From: Asterionellopsis glacialis
Lineage: Eukaryota > Bacillariophyta > Plagiogrammaphyceae > Rhaphoneidales > Asterionellopsidaceae
Assembly (NCBI GenBank): GCA_014885115.2
Contig: WKLE02000152.1
Coordinates: 105,062 to 141,768 of the forward strand
Direction of reading: 5' to 3'
Length of the DNA stretch: 36,707 bases
Shown: piece by piece, positions 1 to 10,028 of the stretch
How positions within the stretch are numbered: position 1 is the stretch's first letter
Layout: every line of letters starts with the position of its first letter
Position numbers and translations under genes: made by a program
Notes under the pieces: generated by a model
Seen by the model: the letters and a program-made list of their open reading frames with translations, nothing else
Database searches by the model: none
Told to the model about the DNA's origin: nothing

Positions 1-62
1 GTAAAGACAAACTTTAGTTCCGTGGACAGTCTTTGGCGTCTCTGCAGGGAGAACATAGCACA

Positions 63-2676
63 ATGTTGCGTGTCGTCACTTCTCACAATACTATTATGAG
101 GACTGGTAGCCGTAAGATTCTGTCCATCAAACAACTCGAACTTGTAAAAAAATCAAGTAGACGAGTCGTTACCAGTCTTCAACAGCAGTACTATGAAAGT
201 GGTAGTAGTAGAATATTCTCCACTGCATCATCATCATCAAGATTGTTTTCGACATCTTCTTCGATGTCCTCCGAAGGTCGTGATCCAGGTTTAGCACTAA
301 CATCACTTCCAACATATCCAAAAGAAGTACAAGGTCCAGCAGGATTACCGTCGCGTGCTGAACAAATACGCCGTTTGAAAGAAGCAGCATCTTCCATCAG
401 TTCATCAGATCAACAAGAAGGTCCCTATTATTATGATGTTTTAATTGTCGGTGGTGGTGCAACTGGTGCAGGCGCTGCCTTGGATGCAGCGACACGTGGA
501 CTAAGGGTAGCCTGTGTAGAACGTGGTGATTTTGCCTCTGAAACATCCTCACGTAGTACGAAATTAATATGGGCTGGTATACGTTATATGGCAACGGCAT
601 CTGTATCACTCCTATCACCCAAGGTTCTTACAAATCCTATCCAAACCTTGAGTGATTTTTATGGTGAAATGAAAATGGTGTATAATTGTCATCGTGAAAG
701 ACGGTATATGACATCGAAACAACGTCATTTATGCAATTGGGTCCCTATTGCCATACCGTTTACATCGTGGCATGTAAGTCCACCACCATTTGGACATTGG
801 TTATTTGGATTCTTTCCCGTCTTGGCACCGTTCGTACTAAAGATATATGATAGCATGTCCGCTTTTACGTGTCCACCATCTTATACCATGGGAAAGAAAA
901 AAGCTAAATTAGCTTTTCCACAATTATCAGATAAAGATGTAAAGTATTGCTCAGTCTTTTATGAAGCACAGCATAATGATGCCAGGACAAATATCGCCAT
1001 TGCCTTATCAGCAGCAGAACATGGTGCTCATATTGCAAATTATGTAGAAGTTGTAGATCTTATTCCACATCCTAAAGAAGCTGACAAAGTTGTAGGTGTT
1101 ACAGTTGTGGATCGTCAAACTGGTGATAAATTTGACATTCACGCAAATAAAATTGTATTCGCTGGTGGTCCATTTACAGATATGTTACGTCAAATGGAAC
1201 ACAAACAAGCAAAGAAAGGTGGCAGTGATGATAGCGATTCCGCAACTACAACAACAAAGCCATCAGCATCCGAAGTTACAATGACACCAGCAGTTCGTGG
1301 TGCAGCTGGTACACATTTAGTTCTTCCTGGATATTATTGTCCTAATAATATGGGATTGTTAGATTATAATACATCAGATGGACGATTCCTCTTCTTTTTA
1401 CCATGGGAGAAACATACATTGGTGGGTACAACGGATACCAAAAGTGATGCCAAAACACTCCCTGCGCCACCGGAAGATGAAGTTCAATGGCTATTAAATG
1501 AATGTGGTAAATATCTGTCGGATGACTTGATGGTACGTCGATCAGATGTACTAAGTGCATGGGTAGGGTGGCGCCCATTAGCTGTGGATCCACATTTGCC
1601 TCCTGGTGCACCTGTTTCGCGTGATCACGTTATTAGTGAAAATCCGCAAACTGGTATCATATTCATTGCTGGTGGCAAATGGACAACATGGAGAGAAATG
1701 GCAGAAGAGGTCATTGATCGTGTTGTTGGTAAAAACGGGCCCAAGAGTAAAACTTTAGATTTGACCTTGTTTGGTGGTGAAGGATGTAAGTAGATCCCAT
1801 TCACAAAGCTTGTTCAGTAACATCTCCCCCTGCTGTTGTCAGGCTCCTGTCTGTGTGTAGAAACAACCTCTCACACCTCTTTTTATCCCCATCTTTCCTG
1901 TGCACTCCAAACCTTCTCTAATTTCTCCTGTTGCTACTGCAGATTCACGAAGTCTCGATATACAGTTAATCCAAAAACATGGAATGACACAAGATACTGC
2001 TGAACATCTTGCGAAAACATATGGTGGTAATGCATGGGAGGTATGTGAATTGTCACAACCAACTAAAATGACATGGCCACGATTTGGTGTTCCATTGGCA
2101 CGTGGATATCCCTACATTGATGCAGAAGTTGTGTATGCCTGTCGTGAATATGCATGTACTATCGAAGATGTCTTGAGTCGTCGTACAAGATTAGCTTTCC
2201 TCAACAAGGAGGCTGCGCTGTCTGCTGTGGAACATGTTGCAGATATTATGGCTATGGAATTAGGTTGGTCCGAAGATGTTAAGGCAGAACAAATCATTGT
2301 GGCACGAAAGTATGTTGAATCGTACGCAGGAAGGATCCCAAAGAAGGTCGGTGCAAGTTTACGTGAGGCAACATATACAGATTTAAAAGATATATTCCAA
2401 GCTATTGATCGTGATTGTAATGGATTTTTGGATCGAACGGAATTAGGTGAGTTAGCGGAAGCCTTGGGATTTCCATTATCCAGTGAAGAACTTGATGAAG
2501 CATTCGGTGAAATGGACACAAATAAAAATGGACGTGTATCACTCCAATCCTTTGAGGCATGGTGGAATCGTGCTGGTGATAGTTCCTTCCATCGTTGTCT
2601 TTCTGCCGAACTTAGTTTAGGTGGCACAAAAGCTGAAGATATCCGTACTATGGGTGGAGGAGTCTTTTTAGGGTAG
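63..2676 (+). CDS. GPD2: FAD-dependent glycerol-3-phosphate dehydrogenase, mitochondrial, with EF-hands
   Basis: Oxidises glycerol 3-phosphate to dihydroxyacetone phosphate and passes electrons to quinone at the mitochondrial inner membrane. Two exons, 63-1785 and 1943-2676, give 818 residues. The first in-frame ATG (63) opens an Arg/Ser-rich presequence. The FAD-binding motif GGGATGAG is at about residues 129-136, followed by the family block SSRSTKLIWAG. Exon 2 holds the C-terminal domain (EYACTIEDVLSRRTRLAFLN) and two EF-hand loops, DRDCNGFLDRTE (about 730-741) and DTNKNGRVSLQS (about 766-777). Animal GPD2 has the same EF-hand arrangement and is calcium-stimulated, so calcium control is inferred here. 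The upstream promoter lies mostly outside the window. It converges on the Cys-rich gene at 3270. Confidence 0.95.
1786..1942 (+). other. Intron of the glycerol-3-phosphate dehydrogenase gene
   Basis: 157 nt, donor GTAAGT at 1786 and acceptor CTGCAG ending at 1942. Reading through meets a stop at 1791-1793. Splicing joins the single base left at 1785 to AT at 1943 to make a Tyr codon, and continues the family sequence without loss. Confidence 0.93.
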
Positions 2677-3269
2677 ATGACTAGCGCGGTGAAACGCTAG
2701 TACGGTTTATGGCTTGCGCAGTGTGCAGTCCACTACTTTACTTGGATTGTGCGAAGGGGAGATCTCATTCAATGGATATAAAACCTTTTCTTTGGTTGTG
2801 TGCCTAAAATGACAGAGTTACCAGAGAAGAATCTGTCAGCTACAGTACTTACTATAAGTACGTACTATTGTAATTTATTTGTTAGCTGTGTTTGTTTTTG
2901 TTTTTGTTTGCTCTAAAGTAGTAGTATTGTTGACAAGTTTTGACTCCTTGGTTCATTCTTTTTGCGAAAAGGAGGCCAAAACCAAGTTACCACCCGGGAG
3001 CTTGAGAGCCTCATACCCCCCTTCAGGCCCGCGCCGCCGACGAACCCCGTTCTGACTTCGTCTAATGCACAAAACTATTTGAAGTTTGTATTGCCATTGT
3101 TCCAATAAATTTATATACTACTTTTTAGTTTTTACTCTACTCTAGAGAATGGAGTCAAAATTCCTACAACAATTTTTAATTTCTACTCAAATGGAATCTA
3201 CAAAGTAAACACCAGCATACAGTTACACTGTTCATGTTTTGCATGTATATGAAAGACAACTCTACAACC
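2677..3269. other. Convergent 3' intergenic region with a GC-rich patch
   Basis: Separates two converging genes. No credible gene seen. About 2990-3055 is clearly GC-rich (CCCGGGAG, CCCGCGCCGCCGACG) in AT-rich surroundings. A CTCTAGAG palindrome lies at 3140-3147, and AATAAA, a possible polyadenylation signal for the + gene, is near 3105. Confidence 0.5.
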
Positions 3270-4868
3270 TTAAACAACTTGTACTGGAATTCCCATGTAG
3301 GCATGTTCACTCGCCATCTTGACGGTGGTACCACGACGACGAGTTGATGGTGGGGGCGGGATTGTTCCGTCCTCTTCACATTGGTGGTATTCATCTGTAC
3401 ATTCCTCGTCTCCCTTTACCTGGTCCTCCTCATCATCGCAGCAAAATTCACATGACGGAGCACATACTCCAGTACCATTGCAGCAATCACACTCAGTACG
3501 CATTCCCATTTTGGCGTCAGCGGTAGATAATCCACAGTAGCAACAAGTACAATCTTCCTTCAACTTTCGTGGGCAGCACAACAATTTGAAAAATTGAGCT
3601 CCCATCAAACAGAGGAGTAAAAGCATTGCCAAGAAGGGATTGACAAATGCTAATGCTACTAAACCAAGCCAAGTAAAGAAACGGGCCACACGACAATTTT
3701 TCCAGTTTTCAATACGTTCTCTAGCACCTGCTCCCATACCAGCTAAAACGATGGGGTGGAACGGTGGGACAGATCCCAAGGTTTCACCCAATCCTCCTTC
3801 AATTTGAGATTTGAGTTCAGGTCGATTGTATACAAGTTGTAGGATACGACGTTGCAAACCACGTTTTTTGGCTAAATGGCTGGAACGGAAACGACGTGCG
3901 ATCAAAATAATGGTTCCAATTACCAAAAGTCCATAAATGTATACCAAAGCTACAAAGGCGTCTTGTTCTTTTTTTAATTGTTCAGCCTTCACCTTGCGTG
4001 TTACCATAAAATGCTGTTTCTTTTGAAGAGCAGCAGTACACTTTGGTGATGTCTTGCCATGTTCCAAGGCACTCAACAAACATTTATTTTTATGGCAACC
4101 AAAGGGTAAATGACCGAAAGAGGATGACTGCCGGAACATATCCGGTTCCACTTCTGTCAAACGACGAGCAAGGCGACGTTTATCTTCATTTTCTTCTTTT
4201 TCCAAAATTTGATATCCGTGTTCAGCAAGTTGTTTTGTAAACTGAACAGGATCAAAGGCTTGTGGAGAAGAAGATGAAGAGTCAATTGCTTCCGTAGGAG
4301 GTGTTTCTTTTTCTTCGGGAACGGCTTCGTCAGTCTCAGCTTCATCTGCACTGGCTGATGATTCAGCGACATGATCAGCTAATGATGTGATCATGGATTG
4401 AAAAATATCATCTACAACTTTGTGTGGTTGCACAACATGATCTAGAGATTGACCTGGGGAAGAGATCAATGTGAGTGGCGGTGGCGGTGGTGGAGGGGGT
4501 GGCATCGAAAGGATTGAATTCATCATATCATTGATCATTTGATCTAACGGAGTCGTGTCCATAATAGGCAAAGGAGCACTGGGTTGCAGAATCCAATTCA
4601 ACATGGGATCTTGCATGCGCATCATGTGAGAAGGAAACCCGAAACTGTTTTCCGAACACAAATAGTCTACATCTCTAGCACAAGCTTCTTCCACAAAGGA
4701 TGTCGCGATAGCTTCACTTTTAGACATGACTTGTGGTGGTGATGGATGTTGAGGTCTTTCCTGATGAGGTTGAGAAGGAGGAGGTTGGATAACTAGCACT
4801 CTAGTTGCGTAAACTGGGAAAGAAAAAGTCAAGTTGGGGAGATGATAAGAGAAAAGTGAGACAAACAT
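3270..4868 (-). CDS. Two-TM Cys-rich membrane protein with a split GLG1-like Cys motif
   Basis: 532 residues, function unknown. The hydrophobic N-terminus (1-27) could be a signal peptide ending near VYA-T. EACARDVDYLC (Cys63, Cys71) and CHKNKCLLSALEHGKTSPKC (Cys258, 263, 277) resemble the two halves of a Golgi GLG1-type Cys-rich repeat, here separated by about 190 residues of Pro-run (123-131), acidic and Ser-rich sequence. Membrane segments at about 304-324 and 398-429 flank a basic loop. A second Cys-rich block (430-477) includes CDCCNGTGVC, which recalls a zinc knuckle. If the signal peptide is real, both Cys-rich ends face the lumen or outside. Start ATG at 4868 is the first in frame. 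The GLG1 comparison is from memory of the pattern. Confidence 0.7.
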   Translation of the reverse strand: MFVSLFSYHLPNLTFSFPVYATRVLVIQPPPSQPHQERPQHPSPPQVMSKSEAIATSFVEEACARDVDYLCSENSFGFPSHMMRMQDPMLNWILQPSAPLPIMDTTPLDQMINDMMNSILSMPPPPPPPPPLTLISSPGQSLDHVVQPHKVVDDIFQSMITSLADHVAESSASADEAETDEAVPEEKETPPTEAIDSSSSSPQAFDPVQFTKQLAEHGYQILEKEENEDKRRLARRLTEVEPDMFRQSSSFGHLPFGCHKNKCLLSALEHGKTSPKCTAALQKKQHFMVTRKVKAEQLKKEQDAFVALVYIYGLLVIGTIILIARRFRSSHLAKKRGLQRRILQLVYNRPELKSQIEGGLGETLGSVPPFHPIVLAGMGAGARERIENWKNCRVARFFTWLGLVALAFVNPFLAMLLLLCLMGAQFFKLLCCPRKLKEDCTCCYCGLSTADAKMGMRTECDCCNGTGVCAPSCEFCCDDEEDQVKGDEECTDEYHQCEEDGTIPPPPSTRRRGTTVKMASEHAYMGIPVQVV

Positions 4869-6128
4869 GATTTAAGCGAGAGACTAGAGTATTTCACAGG
4901 GAAAAAAAAGATTACTGTAGAGAGCTTCAGTTGACCATCACGTAAATTAAGTACCAGGCAATACGAGGGATCGTAAAATTCGGGTTGGCGTCGCGTCATG
5001 ATGAAGCAGAATAATGTCTCTCCTCTCTGTATCCCAAAAATAGCGATTGACATGTCGATCTATTCCATTGTTCACAATATAGTCGCATGATTTCAAAACA
5101 CACCTTCCGAGGTGACTGCCGGAACGACAAGAAGCCCCAATGCGAAGGAGTTGAAATGTTTCATTGTTCTTCTGTTTGGAAAAAGTTCCGTGATAAATTA
5201 TGTGCTGTTCGTTTGTGCATGTTCGTGCGTGCTTTTTGCTTTTCCCGTTGATGTGATTGCGTCGCGAATAATACTACTACGAATCGCAGAGTGATGTAGG
5301 ATTCAACGTGTCACATGGTACAAACTGTGCTAGTAGATATCGGCACCCTTTGGGTCAATTGTTCTTCAATTCTTAGTAATCTGCCTGCAGAGTTTTTTAT
5401 ACGTTATTTACGGACTTTTCATACCAGCGTAGCGTAGCTGGTAGATCCCCGAAACCTCGAGACCGATGCCCCCCAAAACCCGAAAACAGAGCCACTGCCC
5501 AAAAACAAAGCTGAAAGCTCGATGCTACTGGACAACGTTCGGCCCGCTCTGTCGGTTCTACTTTTCACTGAAATGTCGCCCCTAAGCTTTTGTCCCTCCA
5601 CCCTGAATTTTGCAGTTTAAAACTAAGCTCATTTTGTTGGTGTATTGGTAACTTTACTAGTTTCGCAGTTTTGTTTTGCAAATTGTCCTGGCAAATGGTC
5701 TACGCCATTCAAAAAATCACCAAACTCGTCCTCGGAAATTTTAATTATGCATACTCACGATTCAACTTTTTTGTTCAGTTTCACTTGATATCCTTAACTT
5801 CCCGTCCAATTCGGCAAATTTCTTTTGGTATCTGTGCGAATTCCGCTTCAGGGGGGCATATTAGCATGAGCTTCATCATGGACATCTTCATTGTAATTGC
5901 CCGTCTTATTGATACTCATAATTCTTGAATTAAATTATATCTTTGTAGTACCAGTAGGAGGGACACCAACATTTCAACGGATATTATTTTGATTCTTCCC
6001 AATAGACTACCTTGCTAATTTTCTATTCCAAATTACAAAGGGGAAGTTTTTGAAAAGAAAACATAAATGTAATTAACCTTGAAACAAAGTTTTCGAATGT
6101 TTTTACTCAAGTAATTGTGTGACTTCTT
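4869..6128. other. Intergenic region, no gene recognised
   Basis: About 1.26 kb between the starts of the Cys-rich gene and the end of the kinase gene. Short open frames on both strands have no ATG context, family motif or codon bias that I trust. It contains a hairpin at 5422-5443 and otherwise nothing I recognise. The part next to 4868 must hold the promoter of the Cys-rich gene. Confidence 0.5.
5422..5443. repeat. Perfect 7-bp inverted repeat (hairpin)
   Basis: TACCAGC and GCTGGTA flank the 8-nt loop GTAGCGTA. It is isolated in intergenic DNA. It could be the end of an old element or a chance hairpin. Confidence 0.5.
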
Positions 6129-7757
6129 TTATGCATCTAGTTTTTTTGTCAGCTTGGTTGGTTCATGAATTGTAGGATTCTTGGGGTCAGTCCTTATCCA
6201 TTCTTGGATATCTTTCCATGTCTTGCGCATGAAGTTTCGAATGTCTGTTGCAGACGGTCTCTTTCTCCAATCTTGTTCCCAACACAAATGCATTGCTTTC
6301 CGAAGTCCAACTACAGCTGGATGTGTACTATTCACCATTTCATCACGTAACTGGGGTCTCTCTCCCCTGATAACTCGATTGCCTATTTCTTCAATTTCAT
6401 CGTAATAGTCTTCACCACTGACTCCATCAAGTTCTTTGTAAAATGGAAAATCTTCATGCAACAATGTATAAAAAACATTACCCATACTATAAATATCAAT
6501 CTTCTCTGTTTCGAAAGAGTACGCATATTCTTCAGGTGAGCGGAAAATCCAAGCATTTGTGTCGGGGTATTTGAAAGGACAATACCCATCATTACTGGTG
6601 GTATTCCAGTATGCAAATACAGCACGGTTAAAGTCGCCAAGCCTATAAAATCCATCATCCATCAATATAAATTGATTTGTCATAATATCAGCATGCACGA
6701 TCGCTCCGGGTGGTTTGCCTTTGTTGAAATTATGAAGCTCTGCAATGGCATCAGCAACCATAACGCCTGCCTTAAACTTTTCCAAGTGACTTGTTATGGC
6801 TTGATCATTATCTGGCCAAATTAGGTTATTCAAACTTCCCTGAGACCCGTAGGGATAAAGGGAAGATTGGCCACAATAACCGTAAATATCAATAAAGTAT
6901 TTGGACGATGTCATCCTTTCCGAGGCAACTGCATCTATCCGATGTCTTTCAAAGTTCAATGAATCATAGGAATGGTCCATTTGTAATGTCTTTAATACAA
7001 TTTTGGACATGTCATTATCTCGAATAACCCATATGTCTCGGAAGAAGCCATGAGATTTATAGTAAAAACTACGATGGTAATCATTGCCACCGACGAAGAA
7101 GGTTGTCATAGATTGTTCATGAACTATATTACATGTAGGGAATGACATAGTTTGCCAGTCATCAACTGACTGACATTCGGAATAATTTTGGTAAAACTCA
7201 TATTTTTTATGATGCTTGTTTCCGTAGTAATCACTACTGTGAATCCGTCCAAACCATCCTTCTTTGTTATCTACATATCTTTTTGTTGGGTATACCTCGT
7301 TGTGAATGGGGAGAGATTTTACTACCGTGACACGAGCCTCACTTGTTTCGTCGCTAAAGGGTTCAAAATGATGAGCCAAATGAATAGGATGTTTCTTATA
7401 TCCCAAGGTATTTAAATTATCAATTCCTCCGACCGAATACATTTGTTGCCCTTTTTTACTACTGTAAAACCACCATGATGTAGTGTCCGACCTTTTCCGC
7501 AGATGTCTATTCAGCCGAAGTGATGCAAACTGGTATCCATTATCTTTTTCTGTTGCAGCATTTTCTAACCAATTGCAAAACACGACAAGGGAAAATGAAA
7601 CTTGTATCCCTATACAAACGGATACCGCAACACAAAAAACAGTTCGAAGAGAACGATGGCCATGACCTTTTCTCAATGGATAATTATGATAATTTTTCGC
7701 TTTTGTATTACTTTTTGGTTGTCGTCGACTTACACCACGTACTATCAGGCTTGTCAT
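6129..7757 (-). CDS. Type II membrane protein with lumenal kinase-like domain
   Basis: 542 residues. A basic cytosolic N-terminus (1-38) precedes one membrane segment (about 39-62), so the rest should face the secretory lumen. A Cys block (SECQSVDDWQTMSFPTCNIVHE) precedes the kinase fold, a pattern I associate with a diatom family of such proteins. Kinase landmarks: candidate Lys256 in IVLKTLQM, catalytic loop HADIMTN (His355, Asp357, Asn361), metal motif DFN (Asp375) in place of DFG, RSPEEY in place of APE, and DIYSMGNVFYTLL as helix F. No clear Gly-rich loop is visible before Lys256. Asp357, Asn361 and Asp375 are all kept, so it may be active despite HAD and DFN. Substrate unknown. Confidence 0.85.
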   Translation of the reverse strand: MTSLIVRGVSRRQPKSNTKAKNYHNYPLRKGHGHRSLRTVFCVAVSVCIGIQVSFSLVVFCNWLENAATEKDNGYQFASLRLNRHLRKRSDTTSWWFYSSKKGQQMYSVGGIDNLNTLGYKKHPIHLAHHFEPFSDETSEARVTVVKSLPIHNEVYPTKRYVDNKEGWFGRIHSSDYYGNKHHKKYEFYQNYSECQSVDDWQTMSFPTCNIVHEQSMTTFFVGGNDYHRSFYYKSHGFFRDIWVIRDNDMSKIVLKTLQMDHSYDSLNFERHRIDAVASERMTSSKYFIDIYGYCGQSSLYPYGSQGSLNNLIWPDNDQAITSHLEKFKAGVMVADAIAELHNFNKGKPPGAIVHADIMTNQFILMDDGFYRLGDFNRAVFAYWNTTSNDGYCPFKYPDTNAWIFRSPEEYAYSFETEKIDIYSMGNVFYTLLHEDFPFYKELDGVSGEDYYDEIEEIGNRVIRGERPQLRDEMVNSTHPAVVGLRKAMHLCWEQDWRKRPSATDIRNFMRKTWKDIQEWIRTDPKNPTIHEPTKLTKKLDA

Positions 7758-8660
7758 AGGGTTCGTGCTCGAAGTGATGATGTTTGTTTTTTACTTCCCA
7801 AGGACGGCGACGATCATAAACCTACTGTCATGTCATGTCTGATAAGTTTGAAGCAAAAACCTAAACCTCGTGACTCTCGTGAAATCCCGATTCTCTCTTT
7901 TTCCCATCCTTTGCACTCCCAAATAATACTCTCTAGAGAGGATGATCAGGAAATACCATAGAAGTGAAATCCAACAGAGACATTCATTATTATTTGTCCT
8001 TTAGATAACGGTTACGGTTAAAAATATTGAAATTCTACGGGATGCTGACTTGTACCTGTACTAGGTACAGAAATAGGTCTTAATTACTAGGACCTTTAGA
8101 TGAGACAACTTTTTGTTTAAAGCCAATTCTTAAAAGTCGATGTTACCATTATTTTCGTATTGCATATGTTGTACCAGGTAATACTCCGACAATATGGCGA
8201 ATGAATCGCAGATGGGTTTTCTTATTTTCCGATATTATGAAAGACAATTCAGATAATTAAGCTTTTGATTGGTCAAAAGTACATCCAACGGTCAGAAATC
8301 CCCTGTTGTATTGTGAAACTTCGAAAAGATCGTATCTACAACACGGAGGTGCCAATTTTGGTAGTCCTTCGTAAGTAAATGTTTTATTTAGGAACTTTGG
8401 CGAAGAAATCGTGATTTGCCGTTGAATCTAATCTTTTCAACTCATCTCTGTGATCACCTATTGAAGTTTTCGTTTCGAATTTTCTTATATTTGATCATTT
8501 TGGGGGGATTTACTGCACACTGCCTGTTAGGAACTTGAACTAATTTGAAACTTTTTTCGGTATACAATACAAAATATTGTAACTCTGAAATCATAAGGGG
8601 GGGGGATTGATTTGAGATATATGTGCAATTGTGGAAGTCAAAGGTGATTGACAATTGACA
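7758..8660. other. Divergent intergenic region, no gene recognised
   Basis: About 900 bp between the divergent starts of the kinase-like gene and the gene at 8661, so it holds both promoters. It contains the 12-bp palindrome CTCTCTAGAGAG at 7929-7940 and a G9 run near 8598. Open frames here lack coding features. Confidence 0.55.
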
Positions 8661-9710
8661 ATGACAACAGTTGCCGACGAAGATTTATTCATTGCAAGTC
8701 ACGATAGCTTTGAGTCATGTTTGCAATCAGCGTCTACTTGGGGAAGTACAGTAGTAGCTGATGATAATGAAGAAGTTTCTGTTTGTTCTCAATCGGTATA
8801 TACCGAGGTAAGCGAGGCTTATGACCCTATCACTTATCAGAGCTTTAGAGATTCTTGCACAATATCACGTAAAGTGTCCGAAGAGGAGGAGGAAGAAGAA
8901 GAATATGACCATGAAGGCACCTTGATGAAGGCAATGGATTGGGCAAATGATGTTCCAGCCGCTCTCTGCCAACCCTTCGAGACCGCTTGTGCACCATTTG
9001 CAGATTTGGGTGCCACTCAAATGCAAGTGCAGAAGGATATGCAGTACTCATTACTGATGAATTCAAGCGCATCACCACAAACGTCCAATTTCTTCAATCC
9101 ATATTCGAATAGTAAGTATTCCTCTCGATTACTGAAAAGTGCAAGACGAGAAGACACTCGAAAGTACCTATCAAAAATTTGCAATAGAATCTCACTGCGA
9201 AAGGATGATGATCTGATTAATGTTGGACAAAAGACTCTCATGTCCAAAGCTGTACGAAGAAAGAATCCAAAGTGGAACTCCAAAGTTGTCAAACAAATCA
9301 GGACTAGTAACAAAATTCCTGTAGGACCGTTGAGAGGAAGTGAAGGACAAAAAAGTATAGGAGAGTTGGACGAAGACAGAGAAGGGGAAGAGGGAAGTTC
9401 ACAGTACTCTCCACGAAAAGAAAACGTGGATAAACGCGATACAACGCCGACAGGAAAAAGTGACAATGGAGCTACAAAAGTTCGTAAAGAAAAAGGAGTA
9501 ATCGACCACTATCAATCTAGAGCTAACGAGAGAGAAACTCTCCTTGACATGCTCGATAGACTCCTTGATGAAGAACAGATAACTATGTTCAACCAGAGAC
9601 CCAGAGCAAGTAGTCTAAAAAGATCTAGCAGCAATAGCAAAAAGTGTAAGTCAGGATCTGAAAAAAAGAAATCCAAGAAGAAAACTAAGAAAGTGCGAAT
9701 AATAGGGTGA
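8661..9710 (+). CDS. Unrecognised basic, low-complexity protein
   Basis: 349 residues from ATG 8661 (ACAATGACA), function not recognised. The N-terminal third is acidic with Ser/Val clusters and a run of eight Glu (SEEEEEEEEYD). The middle (about 145-215) is basic with SARREDTRKYLSKICNRISL. A short predicted helix NERETLLDMLDRLLDEEQ lies near the C-terminus, and the tail is strongly basic (KKSKKKTKKVRIIG), which would serve as a nuclear localisation signal. No membrane segment or signal peptide is seen. Uninterrupted length and ordinary composition argue that it is a real gene. It converges on the GH31 gene, 318 bp apart. Confidence 0.7.
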   Translation: MTTVADEDLFIASHDSFESCLQSASTWGSTVVADDNEEVSVCSQSVYTEVSEAYDPITYQSFRDSCTISRKVSEEEEEEEEYDHEGTLMKAMDWANDVPAALCQPFETACAPFADLGATQMQVQKDMQYSLLMNSSASPQTSNFFNPYSNSKYSSRLLKSARREDTRKYLSKICNRISLRKDDDLINVGQKTLMSKAVRRKNPKWNSKVVKQIRTSNKIPVGPLRGSEGQKSIGELDEDREGEEGSSQYSPRKENVDKRDTTPTGKSDNGATKVRKEKGVIDHYQSRANERETLLDMLDRLLDEEQITMFNQRPRASSLKRSSSNSKKCKSGSEKKKSKKKTKKVRIIG

Positions 9711-10028
9711 AAAGAGTAAAAGAAGAAGAACTAATTCATAATGTAACGAAAAGGGGATAAGTGTTAAATATATTTTATAAAGTTATATAAAAAGCTATAT
9801 CTGTCAAACGATTTTTTCTTTCTCTTGTTGTCCCAAACTTTCTTTTTCCTTTTTCATGTTGTGGTCGGTAGCGTTTAAAATACTCAAAATTTTTATTTCC
9901 GAACAAATGCCCAGGTTGTACATGGTAACCAATGATTAATGGAGTATGCATGGTATAGATTGTAAATGTCAAAGTGATATATGTATCTTCAATTTCTCAA
10001 TGCTAATGAATATAAAATGAAATAATAC
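9711..10028. other. Convergent 3' intergenic region
   Basis: 318 bp, AT-rich, with TATATTTTATAAAG-type sequence and no gene. Presumably the two 3' UTRs and poly(A) sites. Confidence 0.5.

Noticed and set aside
5590..5928. 112-codon open frame on the + strand
   Set aside because: TTG start, Phe/Leu/Ser-rich as expected of AT-rich noncoding DNA, no recognised domain.
7602..7961. 119-codon open frame on the + strand
   Set aside because: It mostly overlaps the start of the kinase-like gene in antisense, and lacks family features.
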